NCBI GenBank assembly: GCA_025360005.1
Contig: JANYDA010000034.1
Span: 47,872-111,871 of the forward strand
Direction of reading: 5' to 3'
Source: Fibrobacteria bacterium
Lineage (GTDB): Bacteria > Fibrobacterota > Fibrobacteria > UBA11236
DNA: 64,000 bases
The notes beneath the pieces were generated by a model, which saw only the letters and a program-made list of their open reading frames with translations, was not told the DNA's origin and did no database searches. Positions 33,576-42,564 of this stretch are shown here, one piece after another; position 1 is the first letter of the stretch, and every line of letters begins with the position of its first letter. Made by a program: the position numbers and the translations under genes.

Positions 33576-35270
33576 CTACCCCTTAAACATTTCTCCGAAC
33601 CTGTTCCCCAACAACCTGTTCGCCGCTCCTATCGCTCCGGCCAAGATCGCCATTCCCACCACGGCCAGCGCCGCCGCCAGATTATTCCCGTCCCCGGCCC
33701 GCGTGGTCAGGAAGTACATCGCCTTGGTGATGGGGTAATAAAATTCTCTCATGGCCAGGATAAGAGAGTCGCTCACCTCCAACATGGAGAAAGCGAATAC
33801 CAACAAGCCCGAGGCCAGGAAATACGGAGTGAGCAAGGGCAGGTGGATATTCCAGACCCGCCCCCAGAATCCCTGACCCAGGGTTTGCGCGGCCTCGTCG
33901 ATTTGCGCGGGCAGGCTGCGATAGCCCGTTAGGATGCTGCGGAAAGCGAAGGGCAGCCGGCGCATGGAGTAGGCCATCACCAGCAGGAAAAGGGGATTGC
34001 CGGCCGGATCCAGCGGCGTGCCCGCGAACAAGGCCACATAGCCGAAAGCCAGGATGATCCCGGGCAAGGCCAAGGGCGCCATGGCCAGGCTTTCCCAAAG
34101 GCGGGCCCAGAACCCGCGTCCGCTGAGCACAAGACGCGCCAGCCACCAACCCAGCGCTAGATCCAGGATTACGGCCAGGCTGGAAAGGAACAAGCTGGTC
34201 TGGATGCTGCCGCGCGTGATGCGATGATGAAACAAGGATGTGAAATATTCCGTGGTATAGGCCGAGGGCGCCACCGATAGGAACCAATCGCGGGAGAAAG
34301 CCATGACCACCATGGCCGCTACTGGCAGGAAGGCGAAGACCAGCAAACCGCCCAGCAACAAGGCCGCCGGGTAACCTCTCAGCTTACCGGGATTTTTTTC
34401 CTGGGCGATCCGGATGCCTTTTCCCTGATGGCGTGACTGGCCTTTCGCCAAGGCCTGGCTTATCCAACAGCCCCCCATGCCTACCGCGCCCATCACCGCG
34501 GCCAAAGCATAGCCCATGGGATTGCGGTTGAGATCCGTGATCAGGCTGAACGCCTGATAGGGAATCACCTGCCGGTATTCCATCAATAAAGGGGTGCCCA
34601 GATCGGTGAAGGACCAGACGAATACGAGCGCCATGCCGGACATGAGGCCCGGGCTGATTTCCGGCAGCAGGATTTTACGGTAGTACGCCAGGGTTTTGCC
34701 GCCGAAGCAAAGCGCCGCTTCCTCGCTATCCCCGTTCAAGGCGGAGAAGTGGTTGAAGAGGGAGAAATAGAGGATGGGGAAGAGGTGCAGCCCTTCCAAC
34801 AGGATCACGCCCGGCATGCCGCCGCCCAGCCAGTCAACCGGGCCGTGGATCCAGCCGAGATGCTGCAACAGGATATTGATGGATCCGTAGCGCCCCAGCA
34901 ATTGGCGCAGGGCGATGGTGCCGGCGAATGGCGGCAACAGCAGCGGGATCACCACGCCCTGCTTGAGCCAAAACCGTCCCGGCAGGCGATAGCGTCCCAG
35001 CAGGGCCGCGAAAGGCAAAGCCAGACAGGTGGAGAGAAGGGTTGCGCCCAACGCTATCAAAAGGCTGTTCCATAAGGACCCCCGCAGCACCGGATTCGCG
35101 GCCATGGCGCGGAACAATCCCAAGCCGAAGGACCCGCCGGGGAAAAACGCCTCCGTCAGCAGGAGCAGGGCGGGCGCAACCAGGAAGGTTCCCAACAGGC
35201 CGCCCAGAAAAATCCGCTGCAGCCAGCGCGACGTAACTTCCCAGTTACTATGGCCCGCTTTCAATACCAT
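33576..35270 (-). CDS. Fused ABC importer permease (Fe(III)-type)
   Basis: This 564-residue permease contains two tandem binding-protein-dependent permease modules. Each has the EAA-type cytoplasmic loop: SEEAALCFGGKTLAYYRKILLPEISPG in the first half and IDEAAQTLGQGFWGRVWNIHLPLLTPY in the second. About twelve membrane segments are visible. Such fused permeases occur in FbpB- and ThiP-like importers. The start at ATG 35270 overlaps the ATPase stop by 10 nt; the frame is open further but without similarity. It completes a three-gene operon with the ATPase and binding protein. Confidence 0.92.
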   Translation of the reverse strand: MVLKAGHSNWEVTSRWLQRIFLGGLLGTFLVAPALLLLTEAFFPGGSFGLGLFRAMAANPVLRGSLWNSLLIALGATLLSTCLALPFAALLGRYRLPGRFWLKQGVVIPLLLPPFAGTIALRQLLGRYGSINILLQHLGWIHGPVDWLGGGMPGVILLEGLHLFPILYFSLFNHFSALNGDSEEAALCFGGKTLAYYRKILLPEISPGLMSGMALVFVWSFTDLGTPLLMEYRQVIPYQAFSLITDLNRNPMGYALAAVMGAVGMGGCWISQALAKGQSRHQGKGIRIAQEKNPGKLRGYPAALLLGGLLVFAFLPVAAMVVMAFSRDWFLSVAPSAYTTEYFTSLFHHRITRGSIQTSLFLSSLAVILDLALGWWLARLVLSGRGFWARLWESLAMAPLALPGIILAFGYVALFAGTPLDPAGNPLFLLVMAYSMRRLPFAFRSILTGYRSLPAQIDEAAQTLGQGFWGRVWNIHLPLLTPYFLASGLLVFAFSMLEVSDSLILAMREFYYPITKAMYFLTTRAGDGNNLAAALAVVGMAILAGAIGAANRLLGNRFGEMFKG

Positions 35271-36280
35271 AACCGATGTTCCGGGGGAAATTCCAAGGCG
35301 AGGGGGGATCCGGCCGGTAAAGCCTCCGCCTCCTTGATCCCGGCGCGCGCCAGCATGCGGCCGGCAGGGGTTTCCAGCCCCAAGGTGACATGGGTTCCCA
35401 GGAATTCCTTGAAGGCTAGGGTGCCGGCCAGGAATCCGGTCGCCGGATCGAGGTCGGCCGAGCCGGCGCGCACGCGCACATTTTCCGGGCGGATGCATAA
35501 TGTTTCCGCGGGGCCGGAGCTGCCGCGCAAGGCGGCCGGAATCGCATCGCCCCGCATGGCGTTCATGTCTCCCAGGAACAACGCGGTTTCCAGGTTGCGC
35601 GGGCGGGCATACAGATCGGCGGGTTTGCCCAGTTCCAGGATGCGGCCCGCCATCATCACGGCGATGCGATCGGAAAGGGCCAGGGCCTCTTCCTGATCAT
35701 GCGTCACGTACAATATGGTGTTGCCCGCGCGGCGGTGGAATTCCATCAGTTCCCGCCGCATGGACTTGCGCAGGGCCGCGTCCAGGTTGGAAAGCGGCTC
35801 ATCCATCAGTACCGCATGCGGCGCGATGGCCATGGCGCGGGCCAACGCCACGCGTTGCTGTTGCCCGCCGGAAAGCTCATGCGGATAGCGGGCTTCCAGA
35901 CCCCGTAGTTGGTAGGTCTGCAGGGATTGGCCCAGGACGGCGCCGATCTCCGCCTTGGCGCGCCGCTGCGCTTCCAATCCGTAAGCGATGTTTTCCGTTA
36001 CCGTCAAGTGGGGCCACAGCGCATAGTTCTGGAATACCAAAGCGCACCCGCGCTTATGCGGCTCCGCGTCGGTCACGTCCTTGCCGCCCACCATCACCCG
36101 GCCCGCATCCGGTTTTTCCAGGCCGGCCACCACGCGCAGCAAGGTGGTTTTGCCGCAGCCGGAAGGGCCCAGCAGGCAGAAGAACTCGCCTTCCGCTATC
36201 GCCAGATCAATCTCGCGCAGCACCGGAACCGCCGCCGCTCCCTTTCCGAAGGTCTTGCCAATGCCTTTGACTTCAATCAT
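35261..36280 (-). CDS. ABC importer ATPase (FbpC/PotA-like)
   Basis: This 339-residue ATP-binding subunit has a Walker A GPSGCGKTTLL, Q-loop FQNYALWPHLTV, signature LSGGQQQRVALARA, Walker B AVLMDEPLSNLD and H-loop VTHDQEEA. A C-terminal TOBE-type domain of about 100 residues follows (LCIRPENVRV). These features place it in the iron/polyamine/sulfate importer group. It overlaps both the binding-protein gene (8 nt) and the permease gene (10 nt). Confidence 0.95.
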   Translation of the reverse strand: MIEVKGIGKTFGKGAAAVPVLREIDLAIAEGEFFCLLGPSGCGKTTLLRVVAGLEKPDAGRVMVGGKDVTDAEPHKRGCALVFQNYALWPHLTVTENIAYGLEAQRRAKAEIGAVLGQSLQTYQLRGLEARYPHELSGGQQQRVALARAMAIAPHAVLMDEPLSNLDAALRKSMRRELMEFHRRAGNTILYVTHDQEEALALSDRIAVMMAGRILELGKPADLYARPRNLETALFLGDMNAMRGDAIPAALRGSSGPAETLCIRPENVRVRAGSADLDPATGFLAGTLAFKEFLGTHVTLGLETPAGRMLARAGIKEAEALPAGSPLALEFPPEHRLWY

Positions 36281-37604
36281 TCAGCTCCCTTGCCCACTTG
36301 GCCATGGTCCCGTTGCGGAAGGACTCGTCTTTCCATTTTCCCGGATAGCTTTGCATTTGCTCCCAAGCGGCCGGGGGCCGGAAGAACCTGCTGGCCCTAA
36401 GCGCGGATTGCCAAGCCGCCGCATCCTTGGCCTTGGGTGTGCGCCCGTTCAGGGCCTGCCAAGCCTTATGCGCCGCCTGATGATCGTCCACCATCCACAG
36501 CCCCAAAGCGTCGTTCACCAAAGCCCAACGCGATTCCGTCAGCGAGTCCGAATAGATCCAGTCCATGCGCCCGGCCTCCGGGAACGGATTCCCCTGCACA
36601 AAACTGTTGGCCATGCCCATTTGCGCCGCCACCTTGGGCAGTACGCTCATGCGGTTGAGGGAAAGATGCAGCGGCCCTTTGGGCACACCCGCTTTTAGGC
36701 CCCAGAGCAATTGGCAACGCTCGGAGAGCAGGAACTCCAGGAAGCGCGCGGCGATCAGCGCGTGGGGCGCCCCTTTCAGGATGGCGACCGGATCCGGGGT
36801 GGTCACGGTTTCCCCCCCGGGCAGCACGAAGCCCACGCGATCACTGCCGAGTTTTTCGATCAGGGACCAGGCATATTGATCGATGGCGATGGTATAGGCG
36901 GCCTCGCCCGTGGAAACCAAAGGCAACACGGCGGAGGCCCCCTTGGTAAAATGATTGGAGTTGGCGGCGATGCGCATCAGGATTTCCCAGCCCCGCTCCC
37001 AACCGAATTTCTGGAGGATGATTTCGTAGATGACATGAGCGGATCCGCTGCCGCGCGGATCCACGCTGGCCACCCATTGATCGGCCTGCGGGTCCGCCAG
37101 GTCCAACCAGGAGGCGGGCAGGGGCAGGCCCTTGCCGGCGAGCAGAGCGCGGTTGTACAGGATGCCGAATCCGGAAAGGGCCACCCCGTACCAGCCTTCG
37201 GAATCCGAATAGACCCGGCTGCCGCCCAGATAAACCGGGACATCGGCCAGGACGCTTGCGGCCACCGCATGCGTGTGCAGCAATCCGGCCGCCCCTAAGG
37301 TGCGGAAGGGAGGCGTGCCCCCGCCGAAAAAAAGATCGATGCCGATGGAGACCGGCGTTTTGGCGAAGCGGGATTGCACATAGCGCAGGTCCTCGGACGT
37401 CCCGCCCTGGTCGATCCAGTTCAACTCCGGGGCCTGGCCATAACGGGTCAGGTACCAGGATTGGAAGGCGCCGCCGATTTCCTGGCGGATATTATCCCCG
37501 TGGGGGGAGAGAATGGACAATGCGGGCGCCGTGCCGGCGGCCTCGGTGAGGAAGTGCCAGGCCCCCAATCCGCAGGTCACGGCCATGCCGGCCAGAAAAA
37601 TCAT
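36273..37604 (-). CDS. Extracellular solute-binding protein of the ABC importer
   Basis: This 443-residue periplasmic binding protein of the type 2 fold has an N-terminal hydrophobic segment (MIFLAGMAVTCGLGAW) as signal or anchor. Typical ABC-SBP stretches include LSILSPHGDNIRQEIGGAFQ, a middle GFGILYNRALL, and GFVLPGGETVTTPDPVAIL. The neighbouring ATPase and permease suggest iron(III) or a similar small anion/metal ligand, but no clear Tyr iron-ligand pair was identified, so the substrate stays open. It is the first gene of the operon. Confidence 0.88.
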   Translation of the reverse strand: MIFLAGMAVTCGLGAWHFLTEAAGTAPALSILSPHGDNIRQEIGGAFQSWYLTRYGQAPELNWIDQGGTSEDLRYVQSRFAKTPVSIGIDLFFGGGTPPFRTLGAAGLLHTHAVAASVLADVPVYLGGSRVYSDSEGWYGVALSGFGILYNRALLAGKGLPLPASWLDLADPQADQWVASVDPRGSGSAHVIYEIILQKFGWERGWEILMRIAANSNHFTKGASAVLPLVSTGEAAYTIAIDQYAWSLIEKLGSDRVGFVLPGGETVTTPDPVAILKGAPHALIAARFLEFLLSERCQLLWGLKAGVPKGPLHLSLNRMSVLPKVAAQMGMANSFVQGNPFPEAGRMDWIYSDSLTESRWALVNDALGLWMVDDHQAAHKAWQALNGRTPKAKDAAAWQSALRASRFFRPPAAWEQMQSYPGKWKDESFRNGTMAKWARELND

Positions 37605-37753
37605 CAGGGTACGATTGCGAGCCAGACCGGGGTTCCTTCCGTTGGGGAAAACCTTCCGATGGCAAAAATTTATTGAACATATTAGTTATCAAGGGCTGAT
37701 TTTATATCTTTTCAAGGCTAATCGGGGGGCTATCGGCGGTCAAAAGCCAGACT

Positions 37754-37808
37754 TTGACCGGGTCCGAAGTGACTTGTCGATTGACATGAGAGGGAATTGG
37801 CTTATCTT
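37754..37808 (+). promoter_or_regulatory. Promoter with an upstream TTGACCGGGTCCGA motif
   Basis: TTGACA (37781-37786), 16 nt and TATCTT (37803-37808) form a sigma70-type promoter whose transcript would start near 37815. Just upstream, TTGACCGGGTCCGA (37754-37767) is matched at 13 of 14 positions by a motif preceding the promoter of the acidic 70-aa gene (50252). Confidence 0.6.
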
Positions 37809-37839
37809 GAGGATAGGGCTTGCTCCGGAAAGGTCGATT

Positions 37840-38508
37840 GTGCGCATAGGTTTTCCCGTTTACTTGCTCGTTTCGCTTTCCTGCATTCTCCCCGTCTCGG
37901 CCCAATACGAAGACTTGGTGGATTTCCCCGACGCTCCCACCCGCACCAAGGAAGAAGAAGGCGTCATTTGCACCATTGAAGGCGTGCAGTTCACCAAAAA
38001 GCCGGGCCCCAGCGAAGGCTCCAAGGAATTGAGCATCGTCTTCCTGCTCACGGAGAAACCTTCCGCCTATTTCAACTATTACGACGCGGTGAAAAAAGCC
38101 GTCGTGTTCGACTTCTACGATACCCATATCGGCGAGAGCATCATGGAGCCTATCCATGAGCATCCCATCACCAACAGCACCGTTGAGTTGTTCAAGCTGG
38201 ATTTGAACAAGGACGTCGCCGGGCTTCGTCCGGACGTGCGCGATGTGGTGCGCGTCAGTTTGTTCACCGCCTACGACCTGGAGTACGATATCCAGGAGGA
38301 TTACGGCGTCATCACCATGAATTTCAAATGGAACAAAAAGACGGAAAACGCCTTTAAGCGCAAGAACAACGCCATCTATTGGGAATTCCCCCTGGCCTTG
38401 GCCGTTCTGGGCGGAGGCACCTACGCGGGGTACAAGTATTTCTACAAGCCTCCCGTCGAGTCGGTGGATTTCCTTCCTGGCTTTCCCGCCCATCAAGACC
38501 AGAAATAG
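37840..38508 (+). CDS. Exported protein with C-terminal membrane segment
   Basis: This 222-residue protein has a textbook signal peptide directly after the GTG at 37840 (FPVYLLVSLSCILPVSAQ). GGAAAGG lies upstream, and the promoter at 37781-37808 excludes the earlier ATG 37786 as start. The mature region is acidic and beta-rich (KELSIVFLLTEKPSAYFNYYDAVKKAVVFDFYDTHIGES), reminiscent of AMIN-type domains that bind peptidoglycan or pilus components. A hydrophobic segment (WEFPLALAVLGGGTYAGYKYFY) lies near the C-terminus. AMIN likeness is an impression only. A terminator follows. Confidence 0.7.
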   Translation: MRIGFPVYLLVSLSCILPVSAQYEDLVDFPDAPTRTKEEEGVICTIEGVQFTKKPGPSEGSKELSIVFLLTEKPSAYFNYYDAVKKAVVFDFYDTHIGESIMEPIHEHPITNSTVELFKLDLNKDVAGLRPDVRDVVRVSLFTAYDLEYDIQEDYGVITMNFKWNKKTENAFKRKNNAIYWEFPLALAVLGGGTYAGYKYFYKPPVESVDFLPGFPAHQDQK

Positions 38509-38560
38509 GCCTTAGGCCCCTTACCACGCCATCCCGCCATGCTTTCCATGGCCGCATTGC

Positions 38561-38589
38561 AAAAAGATCGGCCCCGCCCCGATTTTTTT
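38561..38589 (+). terminator. Rho-independent terminator
   Basis: An A-run, ATCGG (38567-38571), a short C-rich loop, CCGAT (38579-38583) and a seven-T run form a terminator. A pyrimidine tract of repeated CCTTTT units follows up to about 38612. Confidence 0.7.
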
Positions 38590-38659
38590 ACCTTTTACCT
38601 TTTCACCTTTTGGCCTCTGACCGCTCCACAGCGCCCCCACACCTGAAGAAGGATCAACG

Positions 38660-39847
38660 ATGCCTTTCAAAATCAAAACCCTGAACAATATCTCGCCCCT
38701 GGGCCTCAAACTCTTCGGAGACAACTATGCGGTGGCCGGTGAAACGGTCTCTCCGGATGCGGTGTTGGTGCGTTCCGCCATAGTGGATACGGACGAGATC
38801 CCCGGCATGCTGGCCATCGCCCGCGCGGGTGCGGGGACCAACAACATCACCATCGACAAAGCCACGGAAAAAGGCGTCTGCGTTTTCAACACGCCCGGCG
38901 CCAATGCCAATGCGGTTGCGGAGCTGGTCTTCATCATGCTCGGCATCCATGCGCGCAAGATCCACAAGAGCCTGGAGTTCTCCAACGGCCTGGCGGCGGA
39001 AGCGGACGATAAGGCCATTTCCGAAAAGGTGGAAAAGGGAAAGGCCGGATTCTCCGGATTCGAATTGCAAGGCAAGACCCTGGGCGTCATCGGCCTGGGC
39101 AAAATAGGCGTGCTTGTCTCCAATGCGGGCCTGCAGCACGGCATGAAGGTAATCGGATACGATCCTTTCCCCACCGTTGCCAACGTGCACCTCCTCAATC
39201 CCCGCGTGGACATCGCCCATAAGCTGGAAGACGTGGTTTCCCAGGCGGACGTGATCTCCGTGCACGTCCCGCTTTCCGACAAGACCCGCAATCTCATCGG
39301 CGAAGCCCAACTGAAGAAGGCCAAGGCAGGCGTCATCCTGATGAACTACGCTCGCAAGGGGATCTACGACGATGCGGCCGTGATCGCGGCGCTGGATTCC
39401 GGCAAGGTGGGCGGCTATATCAACGATTTCCCTTCCAAGGCCCTGCTGGGGCGGCCCAATGTGATCTGCACCCCGCATCTGGGGGCCAGCACGGCGGAAT
39501 CGGAAGAGAACTGCGCCGTGATGGCTGTGAACCAATTGCGCAATTACCTGGAGTACGGCGTCATCGCCAATTCCGTGAACTTCCCCGGCATCGAACTGTA
39601 TCCGGAGGCCTCCACGCGCACGCGCCTGGTGGTCATCAACAAGGATGTGCCGAATATGATCGCGCAGATCACCCAGGTCATCGGCAAGGCTGGCCTGAAC
39701 ATCGTTTCCTTCACCAACGCCAGCAACGGCAAGGTGGGCTACAACATCATCGATCTGGAAAAGGAACTGTCCGATGCCTTGGTGGAATCCATCAAGACCA
39801 TTGCCAACGTGGTCCGGGTCCGGGTGCTCCGGTTCCCGCAAAAGTAG
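38660..39847 (+). CDS. serA: D-3-phosphoglycerate dehydrogenase
   Basis: This 395-residue enzyme oxidises 3-phosphoglycerate with NAD, the first step of serine synthesis. The NAD-binding GVIGLGKIGVLVSNAG is present. Catalytic Arg lies in MNYARKGIYDD and catalytic His in CTPHLGASTAESEENC. The C-terminal 75 residues form an ACT domain (LVVINKDVPNMIAQITQVIGKAGLNI), a usual site of serine feedback control. The conserved RAGAGTNNI substrate loop fits SerA well. AAGGATC precedes ATG 38660. No other serine gene is adjacent. Confidence 0.94.
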   Translation: MPFKIKTLNNISPLGLKLFGDNYAVAGETVSPDAVLVRSAIVDTDEIPGMLAIARAGAGTNNITIDKATEKGVCVFNTPGANANAVAELVFIMLGIHARKIHKSLEFSNGLAAEADDKAISEKVEKGKAGFSGFELQGKTLGVIGLGKIGVLVSNAGLQHGMKVIGYDPFPTVANVHLLNPRVDIAHKLEDVVSQADVISVHVPLSDKTRNLIGEAQLKKAKAGVILMNYARKGIYDDAAVIAALDSGKVGGYINDFPSKALLGRPNVICTPHLGASTAESEENCAVMAVNQLRNYLEYGVIANSVNFPGIELYPEASTRTRLVVINKDVPNMIAQITQVIGKAGLNIVSFTNASNGKVGYNIIDLEKELSDALVESIKTIANVVRVRVLRFPQK

Positions 39848-39859
39848 CCCTGAAGACTT

Positions 39860-39933
39860 GCGTCCGCCCGGACGCCTGGTGTCCGCTCGGGCAACCTCTT
39901 GTCCGCCGGGTCCAGGGTGCGAAATCGCCCTGG
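39860..39933 (+). terminator. Two hairpins downstream of serA
   Basis: GCGTCC/GGACGC (39860-39875) and CCAGGG/CCCTGG (39912-39933) form GC-rich stems after the serA stop. Neither has a T-run, so termination is only suggested. Confidence 0.35.
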
Positions 39934-39982
39934 GGCCCGGTGGATTCCTTTGCCGGCTTTGCTTTCGGTCCCACTCATTGCA

Positions 39983-39988
39983 TATAAT
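39983..39988 (+). promoter_or_regulatory. Consensus -10 box at the start of the TPR gene
   Basis: A perfect TATAAT ends 7 nt before ATG 39996. Transcription would start at or beside that ATG, leaving no room for a Shine-Dalgarno. The -35 region is weak. Confidence 0.45.
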
Positions 39989-39995
39989 GACGCGA

Positions 39996-42077
39996 ATGGC
40001 ATCCTTCCCCGATTTCCCTGGCCGCAATATCCTGCTTGCCCTTGGCTTGTGCCTTTCCCTGGCGCAGGCCCGGCCCAAGGAGCTGAACGTGCGCCTTGAA
40101 GTGGCCCGCCAATGGGCGGAGAAGGGCGAGTACGAAAAGGCCGTCCAGGAGTTGAAAATTTACCTGGGCGAGCATCCCGATTCCCCGGAAATCTACGCCC
40201 GCATCGGCGGGATGCGTATGAAGCAGGGTAATTTCAAGCTGGCGGGCCAGAACTACAAGATAGCCCTGGCCAAGGATCCCGACCTGGCCGAAGCGCGCGA
40301 GGGCCTGGCCGAAGCCTATGAAAAAGCGGGCGACAAGGCCAAGGCGGAAGGGGAACGCAGGAAGCTGCCTCCCGCCAAGGAAGCGGCGGGCAAACCCGGT
40401 AACGCCAAAGTGACCCCCGCGGAAAAACCCGCCCCGGCGGCGCATGCGCCCGCAAGGGACGCGGCCGCGGCCGATGTGGTGTTTTCCCCGGCCATGGACT
40501 CGGCGTCCGCCAAGGCCGCGGAGGGCATTTATGCCCAGAAGGATTTCCAGGACGCCTTGAACTTCTACCGAGAAAACAAGCCCGACGCCATGGCCGCGCC
40601 GCTGCGGCGCTGCCTCGCCAAGCATCCCGGCCATCCCGGCGCTTACTACCTGGGCGGAGTGATGCGGTACGAAAAGGGCGAATATGGCAAGGCCCTTTAC
40701 AATTTCAAACGCGCCACCGATTACCCCGATCGCGGTTTCAACGCCTACTTCTATATGGGCCGCATCTACCAACGCCAGGAGCGTTTTCCGGAGGCCATAG
40801 CCGCATTCGAGAAATATCTCTCGCTTACCAAGTCCCAACCCGGCCGCAAGCAGGCGGAAGCCTATCTGGCGCAGATGCGCGGGAACGCGCCCGCCGCGAA
40901 AAGCGGGGAAAAGGATCAAAAAGATCCGCATGCCGCGGATGCAAAGTCCGCCGATACCGCCGACACCGCCAAGCCGGCCGAAGCCGTGGGCAAACCGGAA
41001 CGCAAAGCCGAGAGCGCTCACGGCGACGCGCGCGCGGATGGGGACGCCCGCGATGCCCATCCGCCACAGGCCGCCAAGACTCCCGCGGAAGAAGCCAAAG
41101 CCCTGGTGCTGGGCCGGGACGGATCCTTCTTCTATCTCATCCCGGACAACGCTTCCCCTTCCGGCAAGAAGCTCCAGGAAGCCTACGACCTCTGCAAGCA
41201 GGAGAAGTTCGAGAAGGCGGTGAACACGCTCAAGGAGGCGGTGCTCAATTATGGCGGGTCCGATAATGCCGCCGCCGCCAGCCTGGATCTGGCTTCCGTC
41301 TATTTGCGTTTGGGTTTATGGGAGAACGCTCGCGATCGTCTCGCCGATTACCTGGGGACCTCCCCGAGCGATTCGCTCAAGTATTACGATGCGGCGCAAT
41401 ACCTTTCCGCCTTGGCGTACCTGGGGCTGAAGGACGGTGAGAAGGCGGAGAAGGCGCTCCTGAAAACCAATCCCGGAACCGGTACCGGGGTTGCGACGGC
41501 CGCGCAGACCAAAGGCGCCTCCCCGCAGGCGAAAAGCGCTTCCGTGGGGCCCACCCAGGAGGAAATCGATTTCCGCCTGGCCCAAGCGGGCAGCATAATG
41601 CAAGACAGCAAGAAGCAATCCGGTTACCTGGAAAAGGCCTACGCCAGCGCGCAGGATCCGGCGCGCAAGGCGGGCCTGGCCCAGCAACTGGGATTCCTGT
41701 ATTCCAAGTATGCGAACACGGAGCGGTCCACGGAGTATTTCAAGAAATCCATGGCCGGCTGCAAGGATTCCTCGCTCGCGGAGATTTGCGCCGAATCCCA
41801 GCTCAGGTTGGCGGACATGGCTTTCAAGAAAAAGGATTGGAAGGGCGCAATGGCCCAATATCGGGCCTTCGCCGCCAAATATCCGGACCATAAGGAATCG
41901 GCTTGGGTGCATTACCAGATGGCCAACATCTACAAGTTGACGAACAACTTCGAGTCGGCCTTGAATGAGTACAAGAGGGTAATTGATAATTATCCGGACA
42001 GCTATTGGTCTTCCCAAGCCAAATGGAAACGCGAAGACACCATCTGGCAAAAGGAATACGAGGAGGTGCTGGATTAG
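39996..42077 (+). CDS. Large exported TPR protein
   Basis: This protein of about 693 residues has an N-terminal signal segment (NILLALGLCLSLAQA) and two groups of tetratricopeptide repeats. The first covers about residues 30-110 (ARQWAEKGEYEKAVQELKIYLGEHPDSPE). The second covers the C-terminal 300 residues (AYDLCKQEKFEKAVNTLKEAVLNYGG, YSKYANTERSTEYFKKSM, YRAFAAKYPDHKESAWVHYQMANIYKL). Long Ala/Lys/Pro-rich linkers separate them. Similar proteins act as periplasmic assembly scaffolds (BamD- or YbgF-like), but no specific family is claimed. ATG 39987 is an alternative start, though a TATAAT box overlaps it. The next gene overlaps its stop. Confidence 0.85.
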   Translation: MASFPDFPGRNILLALGLCLSLAQARPKELNVRLEVARQWAEKGEYEKAVQELKIYLGEHPDSPEIYARIGGMRMKQGNFKLAGQNYKIALAKDPDLAEAREGLAEAYEKAGDKAKAEGERRKLPPAKEAAGKPGNAKVTPAEKPAPAAHAPARDAAAADVVFSPAMDSASAKAAEGIYAQKDFQDALNFYRENKPDAMAAPLRRCLAKHPGHPGAYYLGGVMRYEKGEYGKALYNFKRATDYPDRGFNAYFYMGRIYQRQERFPEAIAAFEKYLSLTKSQPGRKQAEAYLAQMRGNAPAAKSGEKDQKDPHAADAKSADTADTAKPAEAVGKPERKAESAHGDARADGDARDAHPPQAAKTPAEEAKALVLGRDGSFFYLIPDNASPSGKKLQEAYDLCKQEKFEKAVNTLKEAVLNYGGSDNAAAASLDLASVYLRLGLWENARDRLADYLGTSPSDSLKYYDAAQYLSALAYLGLKDGEKAEKALLKTNPGTGTGVATAAQTKGASPQAKSASVGPTQEEIDFRLAQAGSIMQDSKKQSGYLEKAYASAQDPARKAGLAQQLGFLYSKYANTERSTEYFKKSMAGCKDSSLAEICAESQLRLADMAFKKKDWKGAMAQYRAFAAKYPDHKESAWVHYQMANIYKLTNNFESALNEYKRVIDNYPDSYWSSQAKWKREDTIWQKEYEEVLD

Positions 42078-42561
42078 CGATCAATTCCCCCTGGAGACTT
42101 TCACCGAATTGCTGGGCAAGCACCTGGAAACCTTCCGGGAGCTGGAGCGCTTGCAGGTAAAGGCCTTGGAGGGTATGAAAAGCCAAGGGTTGGAAGGGCT
42201 TTCGGCGATGTTGGTGCGGCAACAGGAGGTGATGGCGGGCATCGCGAAGGAAAAGGATCAGTTGCGTCCCTATCTGGATCAATGGGAAGGTTTGCGGGCG
42301 GATACCCGGGCGCAGTTGCGGGCGGGTCGCGCAGGGGAAATAATGGCAGCCCTGGAAACCGTGGCGGAGGGCATCCAGGCCCGGCATGCGGAAATGTTCG
42401 GCGCCGATGAATCCGCGGTGGCGAGAGGAGGAAGCGGGGGTCAAGCCGGCGCCCCCAATGGGCCGGCCGGTGCTAAACCACCCGGCGGCGATGGCGCAAA
42501 ACCCGATCCGCAAGCTCCGGATCTGTCCCAGATGATCAATATCTACCGCGCGATGCAGTAA
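42073..42561 (+). CDS. FlgN-like coiled-coil protein, possible ATT start
   Basis: This helical protein has about 162 residues. Residues about 10-100 form long amphipathic helices (FTELLGKHLETFRELERLQVKALEGMKSQ) whose spacing resembles FlgN-type chaperones, followed by a Gly/Pro/Ala-rich tail and a short final helix. No ATG, GTG or TTG start fits well: AGGAGG at 42061-42066 is followed 6 nt later by ATT (42073), in frame and overlapping the upstream TAG stop as ATTAG. A TTG at 42109 would remove most of the first helix. The gene lies directly before an NtrB/NtrC-type pair. Flagellar function is a guess because no flagellar structural gene is in the window. Confidence 0.65.
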   Translation: MSDQFPLETFTELLGKHLETFRELERLQVKALEGMKSQGLEGLSAMLVRQQEVMAGIAKEKDQLRPYLDQWEGLRADTRAQLRAGRAGEIMAALETVAEGIQARHAEMFGADESAVARGGSGGQAGAPNGPAGAKPPGGDGAKPDPQAPDLSQMINIYRAMQ

Positions 42562-42564
42562 GCC

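Noticed and set aside
38583..38612. CCTTTT repeats as a CRISPR-like or regulatory repeat
   Set aside because: The units are 6-8 nt pyrimidine repeats directly after a terminator; no spacer structure is present.
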